Shown: positions 43,531 to 52,809 of the stretch, piece by piece | Position numbering within the stretch: position 1 is the first letter of the stretch | How the letters are laid out: every line of letters starts with the position of its first letter | Origin: Trichostrongylus colubriformis | Lineage: Eukaryota; Nematoda; Chromadorea; Rhabditida; Trichostrongylidae | Length of the DNA: 64,000 nucleotides | Assembly: GCA_963978905.1 (NCBI GenBank) | Contig: OZ022259.1 | Coordinates: 33,972,343 to 34,036,342 of the forward strand | Reading direction: 5' to 3' | The notes under the pieces: generated by a model | What the model was told of the DNA's origin: nothing | What the model saw: only the letters and a program-made list of their open reading frames with translations | Database searches by the model: none | Program-made: the position numbers and the translations under genes

Positions 43531-46326
43531 TTACATAAAATCGCCAACACGTTGTTTGAAAATGGTGTACTTCACCGGGTAGACATTCTTACGTAACAAT
43601 GAGTTAAAACCTGACCGTACTCTGTTTGTAAAAAACTGCGACCTGTACTTGGACTTTGCTGTATTTGTAGTAACTCTTATCGACGCTCCTCTTGCATTAG
43701 TTGGCAACACTAGGAAGAAATTACGTGAATCTATCTTTACCAACTGTCTGAGAATTTTGAAAGTCATGAGTAGGTCATACCGTTTCCTCCTCCATTCTAG
43801 AGATTTTAGACCTAACTCAACATTTCTGACCACCCTATTAGGGATATCAGAGTATTTTAGACCTGAACACCTTAGCATTAACTTCCTCGTAAAACCATTC
43901 TGTACAGATTCCAAGGCCTGGATATCCTTTTTTGAGCATGGGTTAAAGACCGTAGTGCCACACTCCAAAATAGGACGCACATAAAGTTTATATGAGCGTA
44001 GCAAAATGTTAGGGTTTTTAGTGCGAAGTGACTTGAATAAATTGAAAATTCTGCGAGTACATTTGGCCACTACTGTTTTGTAATGCTTAGAGAAGTTTAG
44101 CTTATAGTCGTAATGAAAGCCGAGATCTCGAACTTCTGGCACTGACCTCAGCTGGACATGACCTGCAAAATAGACGGGTTCGTTCGCATGTGAATCTAAG
44201 CGCATTACCTGTGTTTTATCCGAGGATAGAACTAGACCATTGGCTTTGGACCACTCTACAACCTTGTCAATAGCAACCTGAAGGGCTTTGTCAGAGACAA
44301 CATCTTCTACCACTTTGTACAACTTAATATCATCAGCGTAGATATTACACTGAACACCCATACCCTGAAGCTCATATGGCAGATCTGCAGTAAAGATATT
44401 AAACAGTACTGGGGAGAGAACACCTCCTTGAGGTACTCCGCTACAAGCCATGCGTATTGACGAAAAGGCATCTCCTACCAAGACTTGGAACGTTCTATTA
44501 TCAAGAAAGTCTCTTATCCAGTTCACTACCAGAGCGTGAACTCCCAGATGTTTCAACTTACGAATTAGAACCTCATGGGACAACTTATCAAACGCCTTGC
44601 TGAAATCAAAATAAACCACATCCACATTCTTTTTTGAGTCCAATGCAATCGTCCAATCATTCATACAACAAAGTAAAGATGTTTCAGTGGATCTGCCAGA
44701 ACAGAAACCATGGTGCGATTGAGAAATCATACCATGTTTATCCATATGACTCAACAGATACTTTTTGATTACTTTTTCGAATACTCTGGCAAAAATGGAA
44801 GTCAGACTCACGGGTCTGTAATTATTGGGATCAGAGAGTGGTTCCTTTTTAGGAAGCGCTAAGATTATTGAGTGTTTCCACTTACACGGAACCTCACCGC
44901 GCATTAGACTGAGATTAAACAAGAATTCCAGGGGACCACTGATTTCATGAATGCAGTGTTTCACAAACTTGAACGGTATATTCTCGCTATTGGTAGAGGC
45001 CGCCGAGGACCATTTTAGCAAAATGTCGGCGATAGAGCTCTTATCGAACCATGGGGACGTTTCACAGACAGGCTTACCGGGGATAGCCAATTGCGTCCAA
45101 GGAACCGTTGTCAGTACAAAGGCATTTTCAAAAATGTCTGCTAATACCTCTGCCTTAGCTTCATCGGTGATAGCCCTTTCTGAGTTAACAGTCACCAGCG
45201 TACCTATTCTATGTTTGTCGGAAAGGCGCGTTCTAAGAATAGCATATAATGCTTTTAGTCCACCTTTAGATAGTTGTTTACCCTCTACATACGCATAGAA
45301 TTTATCCAGCTTCTTTAGCCACTTCCTACTGATAGATTGAAACTTATTCCAAAAACACCCGTTTTGAGAAACGACAGCCTTTCTCCATAAGTTTTCCCTT
45401 GCTAGCTCCATTGCCCGCAGGTATTTTGGCAATTGGAGTCTCTTACTTTGAACTTGGTGCTTGAGTGGAATGAACAGTTCCATAGCATGGTGTAGTATTG
45501 CCAGGAACATTTCATACTTCCCGTTTAAGCTATCAACGTTGTTAAAAGAACCCAGCCAGTCAACGCTTCTGAGGTACGCCCTCATCTCATCAAAGTTCGC
45601 ATTCTTGTAATCTCTACGCCAGACGATTGTCTCCGCCAATCCACAAGAAGAAGTAAGACGAAATTTCACAGAGGAGTGGTCACTGGTGCCTAATGGTAGA
45701 CCTTTCTGTACTGGGGATACAGCAGAACTATCACTGCAAAAAAGCAAGTCCAAAAATGAAGCACCCCTTGTAGGAAAAGGGACGAGCTGAACAAAACCGT
45801 GGGTGCTAAACATGTGGAGGCCTGTGAGGTTATTCAAGTGAGACCGGGATGATACTGGGTGAAACAGCTGAGGGAGATTGAAGTCCCCCGCAACTACACT
45901 AATAGCATTGCATGAACTCAAATCACTAATTGCCTTGCTGAGCTGACCAGTTTTAGACGATGAGCAAGATGGGGCCCTATAAACCGCAATAATTCTGTAT
46001 TCTGAAAAATGGAACATTATATCACATGCTAATATTTCGTATGAATCCTTAACCGACTCACTAAATAACACATTTGCCGAATGAGGCCTTCGGACCATGA
46101 CCGCAACTCCACCACCTCTTTTTCGCAATCTGTCTGAGCGATATACCTCATATTGTGTTGCAACCATACCAAGTAAAGGAGCCGTGTCGATTTTAGAGTT
46201 CAACCATGTCTCCGACAATATAGCTAGGTCGAAGTCTTCCTTACAAATAAGTGCAGCGAGAGCATCAGAATTTCTAACCAATGAACGTATATTAGATATC
46301 TCTGAGTATTGTCCTGTCCCGAAGCC
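43531..46326 (-). CDS. CR1-type LINE ORF2: AP endonuclease plus reverse transcriptase
   Basis: An open frame of at least 916 codons without any break. Its first part is an apurinic-type endonuclease: LAILSETWLNS (catalytic Glu), VVAGDFNLPQLF (Asp/Asn) and LGTSDHSSVKF (Asp-His). The reverse transcriptase has FARVFEKVIKK, SHHGFCSGRSTETSLL, VYFDFSKAFDKLSHEVL, GVPQGGVLSPVLFNI and the catalytic YADDIKLY. The C-terminus has LESVQNGFTRKLMLRCSG, as in CR1. It performs target-primed reverse transcription. The frame can be read upstream to about 46326 (NIRSLVRNSDA), so the annotated start may be internal. The RT and endonuclease signatures are complete, suggesting a recent insertion. Confidence 0.93.
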   Translation of the reverse strand, partial: GFGTGQYSEISNIRSLVRNSDALAALICKEDFDLAILSETWLNSKIDTAPLLGMVATQYEVYRSDRLRKRGGGVAVMVRRPHSANVLFSESVKDSYEILACDIMFHFSEYRIIAVYRAPSCSSSKTGQLSKAISDLSSCNAISVVAGDFNLPQLFHPVSSRSHLNNLTGLHMFSTHGFVQLVPFPTRGASFLDLLFCSDSSAVSPVQKGLPLGTSDHSSVKFRLTSSCGLAETIVWRRDYKNANFDEMRAYLRSVDWLGSFNNVDSLNGKYEMFLAILHHAMELFIPLKHQVQSKRLQLPKYLRAMELARENLWRKAVVSQNGCFWNKFQSISRKWLKKLDKFYAYVEGKQLSKGGLKALYAILRTRLSDKHRIGTLVTVNSERAITDEAKAEVLADIFENAFVLTTVPWTQLAIPGKPVCETSPWFDKSSIADILLKWSSAASTNSENIPFKFVKHCIHEISGPLEFLFNLSLMRGEVPCKWKHSIILALPKKEPLSDPNNYRPVSLTSIFARVFEKVIKKYLLSHMDKHGMISQSHHGFCSGRSTETSLLCCMNDWTIALDSKKNVDVVYFDFSKAFDKLSHEVLIRKLKHLGVHALVVNWIRDFLDNRTFQVLVGDAFSSIRMACSGVPQGGVLSPVLFNIFTADLPYELQGMGVQCNIYADDIKLYKVVEDVVSDKALQVAIDKVVEWSKANGLVLSSDKTQVMRLDSHANEPVYFAGHVQLRSVPEVRDLGFHYDYKLNFSKHYKTVVAKCTRRIFNLFKSLRTKNPNILLRSYKLYVRPILECGTTVFNPCSKKDIQALESVQNGFTRKLMLRCSGLKYSDIPNRVVRNVELGLKSLEWRRKRYDLLMTFKILRQLVKIDSRNFFLVLPTNARGASIRVTTNTAKSKYRSQFFTNRVRSGFNSLLRKNVYPVKYTIFKQRVGDFM

Positions 46327-46359
46327 TCATGCCAATCTAAATGTGTAAACAAAAATGTG

Positions 46360-47060
46360 AGGCTCCAAAATTTATTAACAAAAAACTCAAAAGTTTTCAC
46401 AAGGTGTTTCCAAAAATATCGCAAAAACAATTTGAGTTTAATGGCTAGCTTTCGGCGCCTAGCGCCTTTCTCAAGCCTGAAATTATGCAATTTATTTATA
46501 TATAAAATGCTGCTGCCACCTACCCTATCCTACCCGGTTGCCGGAAGTGGAGCAGAAATGGTTGACCCACCCTGACCTAACCCTTAAATAGCGTTGACGT
46601 GCTGTGACTGTGGTGATATGTGATATCACATTCATTCTGCAGTGCAAGTCACTGCAGTCATGTGATTAGATGAAAAGAGTCACGCAGCTCGTCTTTGCTA
46701 TTTATTTCTGGGGATAGCCTTTTTATTTCTAGTGCCTCCAATATTTTTCTTTCCACTGTGTTTTCAATGGAGCGGTGCAGCACTTTTACAGTGAAGTTGG
46801 GAGGTCCTTCCTGGGTATGTTTTAGTGTTCTATGTTTGGAGAAACTATTGTTTACGTATGATGTGGGATTTTGTAAGGCCCTGCGATGTTCGTCAAGTCG
46901 TTTGAAAAGGGGCCTTTTTGTTTTCCCAACATATTTTTGCCCACATCCTTGGCATGTTACCAGGTACACGGACCCCCGGAGTTGGCAAATTTTATCGCTA
47001 CTGCAATAACCGCACCCATCCCTCCCACATTTGTCCTCGTAGGGCCTAGAATAGGTGAGT
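46360..47060 (-). pseudogene. Penelope-like GIY-YIG endonuclease fragment inside the LINE
   Basis: An open frame (46658-46969 and upstream) reads GCGYCSSDKICQLRGSVYLV, then CQGCGQKYVGKTKRPL (the YVGKT form of the GIY-YIG motif) and FKRLDEHRRALQNP. It runs on to ERKILEALEIKRLSPEIN and a stop. An untranslated tail with a hammerhead-like block lies below 46480. It belongs to a different PLE lineage from the 14 kb copies (YVGKT instead of YIGET). Confidence 0.75.
46443..46477 (-). ncRNA. Hammerhead-like motif in the second PLE lineage
   Basis: On the minus strand the order is GGCTTGAGAAA, a perfect GGCGC/GCGCC stem with a TAG loop, GAAAG, CTA and GCC. This parallels the GAAAC-GTC layout of the 14 kb copies: one-pair stem III, UH cleavage site, closing stem I. 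The core differs from CUGANGA, so activity is uncertain. Confidence 0.35.
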
Positions 47061-47167
47061 AACCACTTTAAATTTGGTGGTGGCCTAAATATAAGTTTTA
47101 CTGGAAGCGTTTTACTGGAGTTTATTAGATAATAAACACTTTACAGAAAATTGATCAAACCGAAGAT

Positions 47168-47440
47168 TTTTCACATGTTTTTCGGCAGAGAGTTTCTCAC
47201 ATTATCATGAGTAGAACAATCAGTAGGAGTATTAACGGAATTTGGACTATTCCTAGAATTAACGGAACCCGAGTTATTTGCTCTGTTGGCAAGACGTTCG
47301 CGCAGCTGGTCTCTTTCTTCTTTCGACAAAGATGGCCGGAGGAAAACCCCCTTATTAACGAAAGAGCGCAGGCGCGGAGCCCGCCTGACCGCTAGGTTTT
47401 GAAATCTAGTTGCAGGCAAGACAACTTTGATGAGGCGGGG
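47168..47440 (-). CDS. CR1-type LINE ORF1, C-terminal end only
   Basis: Minus strand: LIKVVLPATRFQNLAVRRAP, then RPSLSKEERDQLRERLANRA and a Ser/Asn-rich tail ending NSLPKNM. A basic region of this kind ends ORF1 proteins of nematode non-LTR elements. It is cut at 47444 by the 5' truncation. Confidence 0.6.
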
Positions 47441-48720
47441 CCGGAAATCCGGAGACGAATACTCGTACGTTAGCAGAAGACCTAGGCGTACATTACTCTA
47501 CAGTGGCCAGACATTTGCTGACAATCGGCAAGGTGAAGAAGATGTCGAAGTGGGTGCCTCATGACCTGACCGATGAGCAGCGTCTAGCACGTTTCGACAC
47601 CTGCTCTAATCTCCTAGTTCGCCATAAAAATGAGCCATTTGTAAACCGTATTACAACTGTAGATGAAAAATGGGTTCTTTATGATAACAGGAAGCGGGGA
47701 TTAATCTGGGTAGATAAGGATGCTCCTCCAAAAACTTTTCCTAAACCCGACCTTCACCCTAAAAAGGTTATGATTACTGTGTGGTGGTTTTGTAAAGGTG
47801 TAATCCATTACAGTTTCTTGCAACCTGGTCAGCCAGTCACAGCAGAGTCTTACTGTTGTGATCTGGAGCAAATGTATAGAAAGTTGCAAAAATTGTGGCC
47901 GGCGGTGGTGAATAGAGGAGGGCCGATCCTGTTGGGACAACGCAAGGCCACACACCTCACAAATCACTCGGCAAAAATTGACGCACTTGGGTATAGAAGT
48001 TCTCCCTCACCCAGCGTATTCTCCCGACCTTTCCCCAACAGACTATCACTTTTTTCGAGCCCTCAATTCTCATCTGCGTCAGAAACAATTTACTAATTTA
48101 GACGATGTTGAATGTGCCTTCCTTGACTTCGTTGATTCTCGTGATAGTAGTTTTTATAGTGAAGGCTTAGATTTATTGCCTGTTCGTTGGCGAAAGTGTG
48201 TAGATTCTGATGGTTTTTACTTCGATTAATAAACTTGTGTTTAAGCTGAGTTATAGTAGTTTGAAGTATGCGGTCCATTTCCAAAATTAATTTTGCAACA
48301 ACCTAATAACTGTTCTATCATCTGCGCATTGGTCGCCGCTTGCTCGAAGGTAGCGGAATTATCGAGGCGTACGAAATACTGTATGTCTCCCCGTACCCTA
48401 GCCACGTATTCCTCTAACATACGCTCTCGTTCTGCGCTACTTAGTGTTGGCCTGCGGTGGCTGCATGTACCAGATTGAGTAATCTGTCCGCAAAGGAAGT
48501 ATGGATTCGGTAGGACCTTGCTAACAGGTTGTAAGCGCTTAACGGGACATGTACCTCTGCTAGCGGCTTTGAAAAAAGGATGGAGGTGGGCCACAACAGC
48601 GTCATAATCTTCAAGCTCTGCGCTAGATAACTCTTCTATTTTTTCGATGGCCACCCCTTCCAAAAAGGCCGATTCGAAAGTTTGCCTTTTGTTCTGAGGT
48701 TTTGTGCGCGGTGATAGTAC

Positions 48721-50552
48721 GTCCGCAAATTGCTTGAGTCAGATGGAGAATTGGAGGCTTCACCATCACCGAAAAAAAGACAGCCTGGACTTGGTCACCT
48801 CAGGAATGCACGATACCACTGTTGGTAATAACTGGAAATGATCAAACGAATGCTCGTTGAGCAAGCTCACGTTATTGGCCGGAATCTTTCACTTTCATTA
48901 TATCTTAGGCACCACCAAACCATGCATCGTTTTTGCTACCGATTGTGCTAACCTTCCAACAGCATTATCCGTAACGATAGATCGGGGCGAAGAAAAGGAG
49001 CACAAAAAGTAGGAATGGCAGCAGATATTATATCCATGATGTACAATTGCTATCGAGTCCAATCGTTTCGTACTGATTCACCGCCCACAAAAGTCCATAA
49101 GTAACCAAGATGATCTTCTGTTATCGATAATTTTCGATCTTGGGAACATCAATTCAGTTGCGCATGCAACCGTTAACGGGGCTCTCCTAACATTTGCACC
49201 TTTTTTTATAATTATTATGCGCGCGATCAAGAAAACCAACTAAAATGGCCAATTAAAAGAAGCTAACGGTACGATAGAGGATACCGAACGTCGTCATCGA
49301 CGAGAGTTCGCGGGCGTGAATCATCGGGACGACTTGAGACAAAGCCCACTGTTCGGTTGATCAGGCTGAACGGTGGGTTACGCTGGCATTACTCTAAAGC
49401 ACCGTAGGACTGCGGAATTTACTAGGAAAGGGTTACGATAGAGACACAGCGGGTGAAGAAAATGGGAAAAGTGGAAACGTACGGGTAGGCGAGTGCACTT
49501 ACTGCCAGCAAAGCAACGAGCACAATAGGTTTCAATAATATTTACTGAAGTACCACATCCATATCACTAACATATAGTACGCGGTAAGATTGCACTCAGA
49601 CGTCCACAGTTCACGATGGAGATCACCAAGCCGTCCGCGTCCGCGGCGCTGTCGTCTCGCCGACTCCCTGATCCCTGAGACATCGGCGTTGGCCCGTCAC
49701 GTTAGCTCCGCTTGCCATCTGAACGGGCAGCATGCAGTGACTAAAAGGCTTATGGGTAACAATGAATCTAGAGCAGCAACCCTTTACCTCTGCTATATTA
49801 GCACTGTAGTGAAATTAAACGACGCTAGCATCTCAAACGGATGTCATACTCGTGATCAGCACCACAAGTAACCGCCCTGCAAGAAGTTTCAGCGAGAAGT
49901 ATTTTTGACCATTTCGCGGTGTCTGTGTAGTGATAGGAATAGTCCCAGATTTTCGTAGTCATACTGACGCTCGAACATGTTTTGAGGCGCTGATAAATAT
50001 AGACGGCGGAAGGATACTGTAGTGGTAGGCCGTCCGCGATTACGCCCGGCTACCGCTTGAATTTATACCGTGGCAGCTGGGAACTCACTAAAGGAAAGCA
50101 AGTCTCATCTGTTTCTGTGCAATTAGCTGTTATTTGAGTCTCTTTTCTTTCGACTCTTCGAAAATCCTTGTTTTTCACTGTCTAAGTGTACCACAAAAGG
50201 GTTCTAAGGGAGGGGCCACTCGACAAAAGCAGAGTTCGAGTCCAGCATCTGCCTATAAGCACTCTCAAAGTTATTTATGCCTAGATACAGATAAGTAATT
50301 GAGGAAACGTTTAAATATTCTACTATCAGTATATTACGAGAAAATCGCTTCAATTAAACCGAGCAATCATTTATGCGTATTTGCAAGGCTGAGGAAAAAG
50401 AATCTCCTTCCCTCGCTCTTAGGCCTAACACGATAGAAAAAAGAACACTAACTTGTTCCCGCTGTCATGCAGCTTGGTTTTCACAATGGAGTGATACCTA
50501 TTTTATTTCTGTTGGAAATTCATCGAGTAAGGGAGCAGGATTGGCATTATTA
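48721..50552. other. 1.8 kb with no recognised gene
   Basis: Short frames only. Bases 49795-49850 belong to the degenerate repeat also seen at 12195 and 63190. A box B-like AGAGTTCGAGTCC at 50232-50244 is too isolated to call a tRNA or SINE. Confidence 0.45.
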
Positions 50553-50554
50553 TA

Positions 50555-51536
50555 TTGGGTTATTCCATAAGTAACGTCGTTTTCGGACGAAAATTTTCTA
50601 ATAATTATACAAGTTTGTGCGACATTTTATACATCGTTCGAGAGCGATTCCCTGCTCTACAAAATGATATGTTCAATTTCTGGATGAAAATGTTGGAGTA
50701 GGGCCGATTTTCGGGCTGGCCAGGATGGGTCCAGTTGAAAAAAAATTGACCGAACCGGTAATTAAAACACCATATTTCACTTCAAAAAAAGCAACCAGTC
50801 ATCTATACTTAGGGTCGACCTCTTCTACAAATTCCAATAATCGGTTGATCGAGTACTCACGTCGTTCTTCTCTAAATTCCTTTTTCCGATAGCACGTTTA
50901 TACAAAATAAAATGTTCCCTTCGAATTCCTTGTTCAGCGCTGCCTCATAAGCCATTCAAAAGGATTTTTCTCTTCTGTCAAAAATATATTTCGATTCTGT
51001 TGTGACTGCGATTCAGATTGTATTTCAAAACCATGTGATAGGAGCTCTGATGAAATTATTTCACATATTAATTTCCTACAGGTATTAAGAAGTCCGGTCA
51101 GTGATGTTTGTCTCTACTCATTACCGCGACGTTTCACCACTCTTTCAACTGATGTTTGAGAAAATTTTCTTGTCTTCCATTTGAAAAAAATTGTCATAAA
51201 TCACCGAGTTGTGGCAGGAAAACCAAACTTGTAGAAGAGCAAGGCGACTTTCCAAGCAACCAATCGGTAACTTGGTCGGGGCTAAGTACGAGACTCATGT
51301 TTGATTGATCGATTTTGGAGTGAAAGATAGTGTTTTAACTAATTGCTTGGTCAATTTTTGCAGACTAAACCAACCATTTTACCAGCCTGAAGATCGGCTC
51401 CATCATGACGAGAAAAAACAAACATATCGTTCCGTAGAGGTGTCTACCTAATGATATATAAAACGCAACGCAACTTGTAACTTCATAAGGAAAAATTTCG
51501 TTCGAAAAAAAGCGACATCACTCAGGAATCACCCAA
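50555..51536. mobile_element. Mariner-like MITE (family T), copy 2
   Basis: Left TTGGGTTATTCCATAAGTAA and right inverted TTGGGTGATTCCTGAGTGAT. TA is present at the left (50553-50554) but not clear at the right. Co-linear with 22880-24217 and lacks its internal 300-bp segment. No transposase. Confidence 0.7.
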
Positions 51537-51829
51537 CGCACAGGGAAACGGTGGATGACAGTGAGGGAATGAATCGTTTTCTTCTAGACAGTGGTTATTG
51601 GCGGTTTCATGTGCTTTGGAATTGTGTCCAAAAGCTCCTGTTGTTTTAATTTTTTCCTAGTCGTTTAAATACGAAATTCGGCACTCTGTCGGTATGAGGG
51701 ACAGCAGTAGTTCATCCCATAGTAGCTTCTTCCTTTTTGAAAGGAAGTCATGCCGCTTGCAGTCATCTTTTCGTGTCGTCTCTAATTTTTTGGCTTGTTT
51801 TCATTTTGCTCGGATGCGTTTTTAGGAGC

Positions 51830-51950
51830 ATCCCTCTGCTGTATAAACCAGAACTTTGTGTGTCGATTTGTATGTCGGTTTGTATGCCTGTCCGTCCGCA
51901 AGTTAGTGGCTGTGACTAAAATGATAGGGAAAATCGATTGCTCAATATAG
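51830..51950 (+). repeat. Dispersed repeat shared with 15355-15425 (opposite strand)
   Basis: AACTTTGTGTGTCG, TATGTCGGTTTGTATG and TGTCCGTCCGCAAGT match the reverse complement of the 15.4 kb stretch. Probably a non-LTR or SINE 3' end. Confidence 0.5.
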
Positions 51951-52089
51951 GGGGATAATAATTGGTGCTGAATTACCAATCTAAGACCACTTTATCGTTG
52001 TGATAGCTCTTCCTACTTATATAAACACATATCACCTGCTCCCGCAGCCACTCTCCGGTGTGCTGACTTCGCATTGGGTGTCACCACAC

Positions 52090-52395
52090 TGGGATGGCAT
52101 GTAGGTATGTTGGTTTGTCGGAGTCGTGGTGTCGTTTGGAGTTTTGATAGTTCTAATCAAAGAGTGGGTTATTACGTGAATAAAAACGATTGCAGTCTTT
52201 CTACCAAGTCCTTAACGTTTCATTAAGCCATCGTGGTGCGGGCAGAGAGAAAGAAGGGTCGTGGATCACGCCACCATGGGGTGTAGTCGCAGACCTCGGA
52301 TTACTATGACTAATGGGTGACACCAGTGGATGATTTCACCAGCATAAGTGCGACTTCGATAAAGCTGTACGTCCTATCTTTGCTAAACCACGCTG
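52090..52395 (-). repeat. Dispersed repeat, inverted partner of 13285-13600
   Basis: Same blocks as the 13285 entry on the opposite strand. Ends about 370 bp before the TBC acceptor at 52768. Confidence 0.6.
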
Positions 52396-52809
52396 CTGAA
52401 TTAGTCCTGTTTAGATTATCTTGTGCGTAGTCCGCAGCTCGCCAGTGCTATGTGACGCGCAAGGTACTTCGCGTAGCTAACAGTGGTTTGTTTGAAACTT
52501 ACCGTTTTCTCTATGTCCACATAGCCACACAGCGGCCATTATTCCGTCTATACCAGTTTCTTGCCTCCAGTGTCAGCATTGACACTAGTAAGAATCGTCG
52601 AATGTAGAAGGACTTATGTTGAGCATTGGTGTAGTGGAATTTTGTGGGATATTGAACATGAAGATCGCGTCAACGGATCGTAAACCTTACGCTGAAACGT
52701 GCAGTCTAGTGTTGCAGTCGAAGTGAAGTTTACAATTGAATCGTGCTGGAAAGTTCTCATTTTTACAGCTCACACTCGATGTATCGGATTCGACCCATTT
52801 TATGACAGC

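Larger units (their letters stand above)
43420..47444 (-). mobile_element. CR1-type non-LTR retrotransposon (LINE), 5'-truncated
   Basis: Inserted in the mariner with AAAT at both sides (43416-43419 and 47445-47448), a likely target-site duplication. The 3' end has a short (TAAA)n-like tail instead of poly(A), as is usual for CR1. It contains the end of ORF1 (47440-47168) and a full ORF2 (43531-46281). A Penelope-like fragment (about 46360-47060) sits between them. Confidence 0.85.
43183..48228 (+). pseudogene. Mariner DD34D transposase interrupted by the LINE
   Basis: The N-terminal part at 43183-43419 reads MNRGDYRVIMLYEFKLEHSA and AAEAARNLSSVFG. The C-terminal part resumes at 47445 and includes HYSTVARHLLTIGKVKKMSK, the first Asp in TTVDEKWVLYDN, the second in DNARPHTSQITRQ, YSPDLSPTDYHFFRAL with the third, and a final SDGFYFD with TAA at 48226-48228. 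One frameshift lies near 47937, just before DNARPH, and there is damage in the N-terminal region. Confidence 0.85.
43104..48306 (+). mobile_element. Mariner split by a LINE
   Basis: Ends TTAGGTTGTTGCAAAATTAA and an inverted partner at 48284-48306. TA lies at 43102-43103 and 48307-48308. Without the 4.0 kb LINE at 43420-47444 it would be about 1.17 kb, including one TSD copy, near normal mariner length. Confidence 0.9.
42780..48720 (-). pseudogene. LTR-retrotransposon gag, split by a mariner
   Basis: The minus strand 48720-48309 encodes a gag-like segment (LSSAELEDYDAVVAHLHPFF; QYFVRLDNSATFEQAATNAQ). Its reading frame continues on the far side of the mariner at 43101-42780 (ELMHTASHLGNPVQALAAEV). 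A decayed CCHC zinc knuckle around FSCGRLGHFLRQ follows, with first and last Cys lost. The type looks Gypsy-like but is not certain. No LTRs or pol were found. Confidence 0.65.

Noticed and set aside
43649..45298. Plus-strand open frames opposite the LINE
   Set aside because: They are antisense shadows of the long ORF2, which has all the catalytic motifs.
50225..50270. Box B-like sequence suggesting a tRNA
   Set aside because: No matching box A or cloverleaf could be drawn around it.
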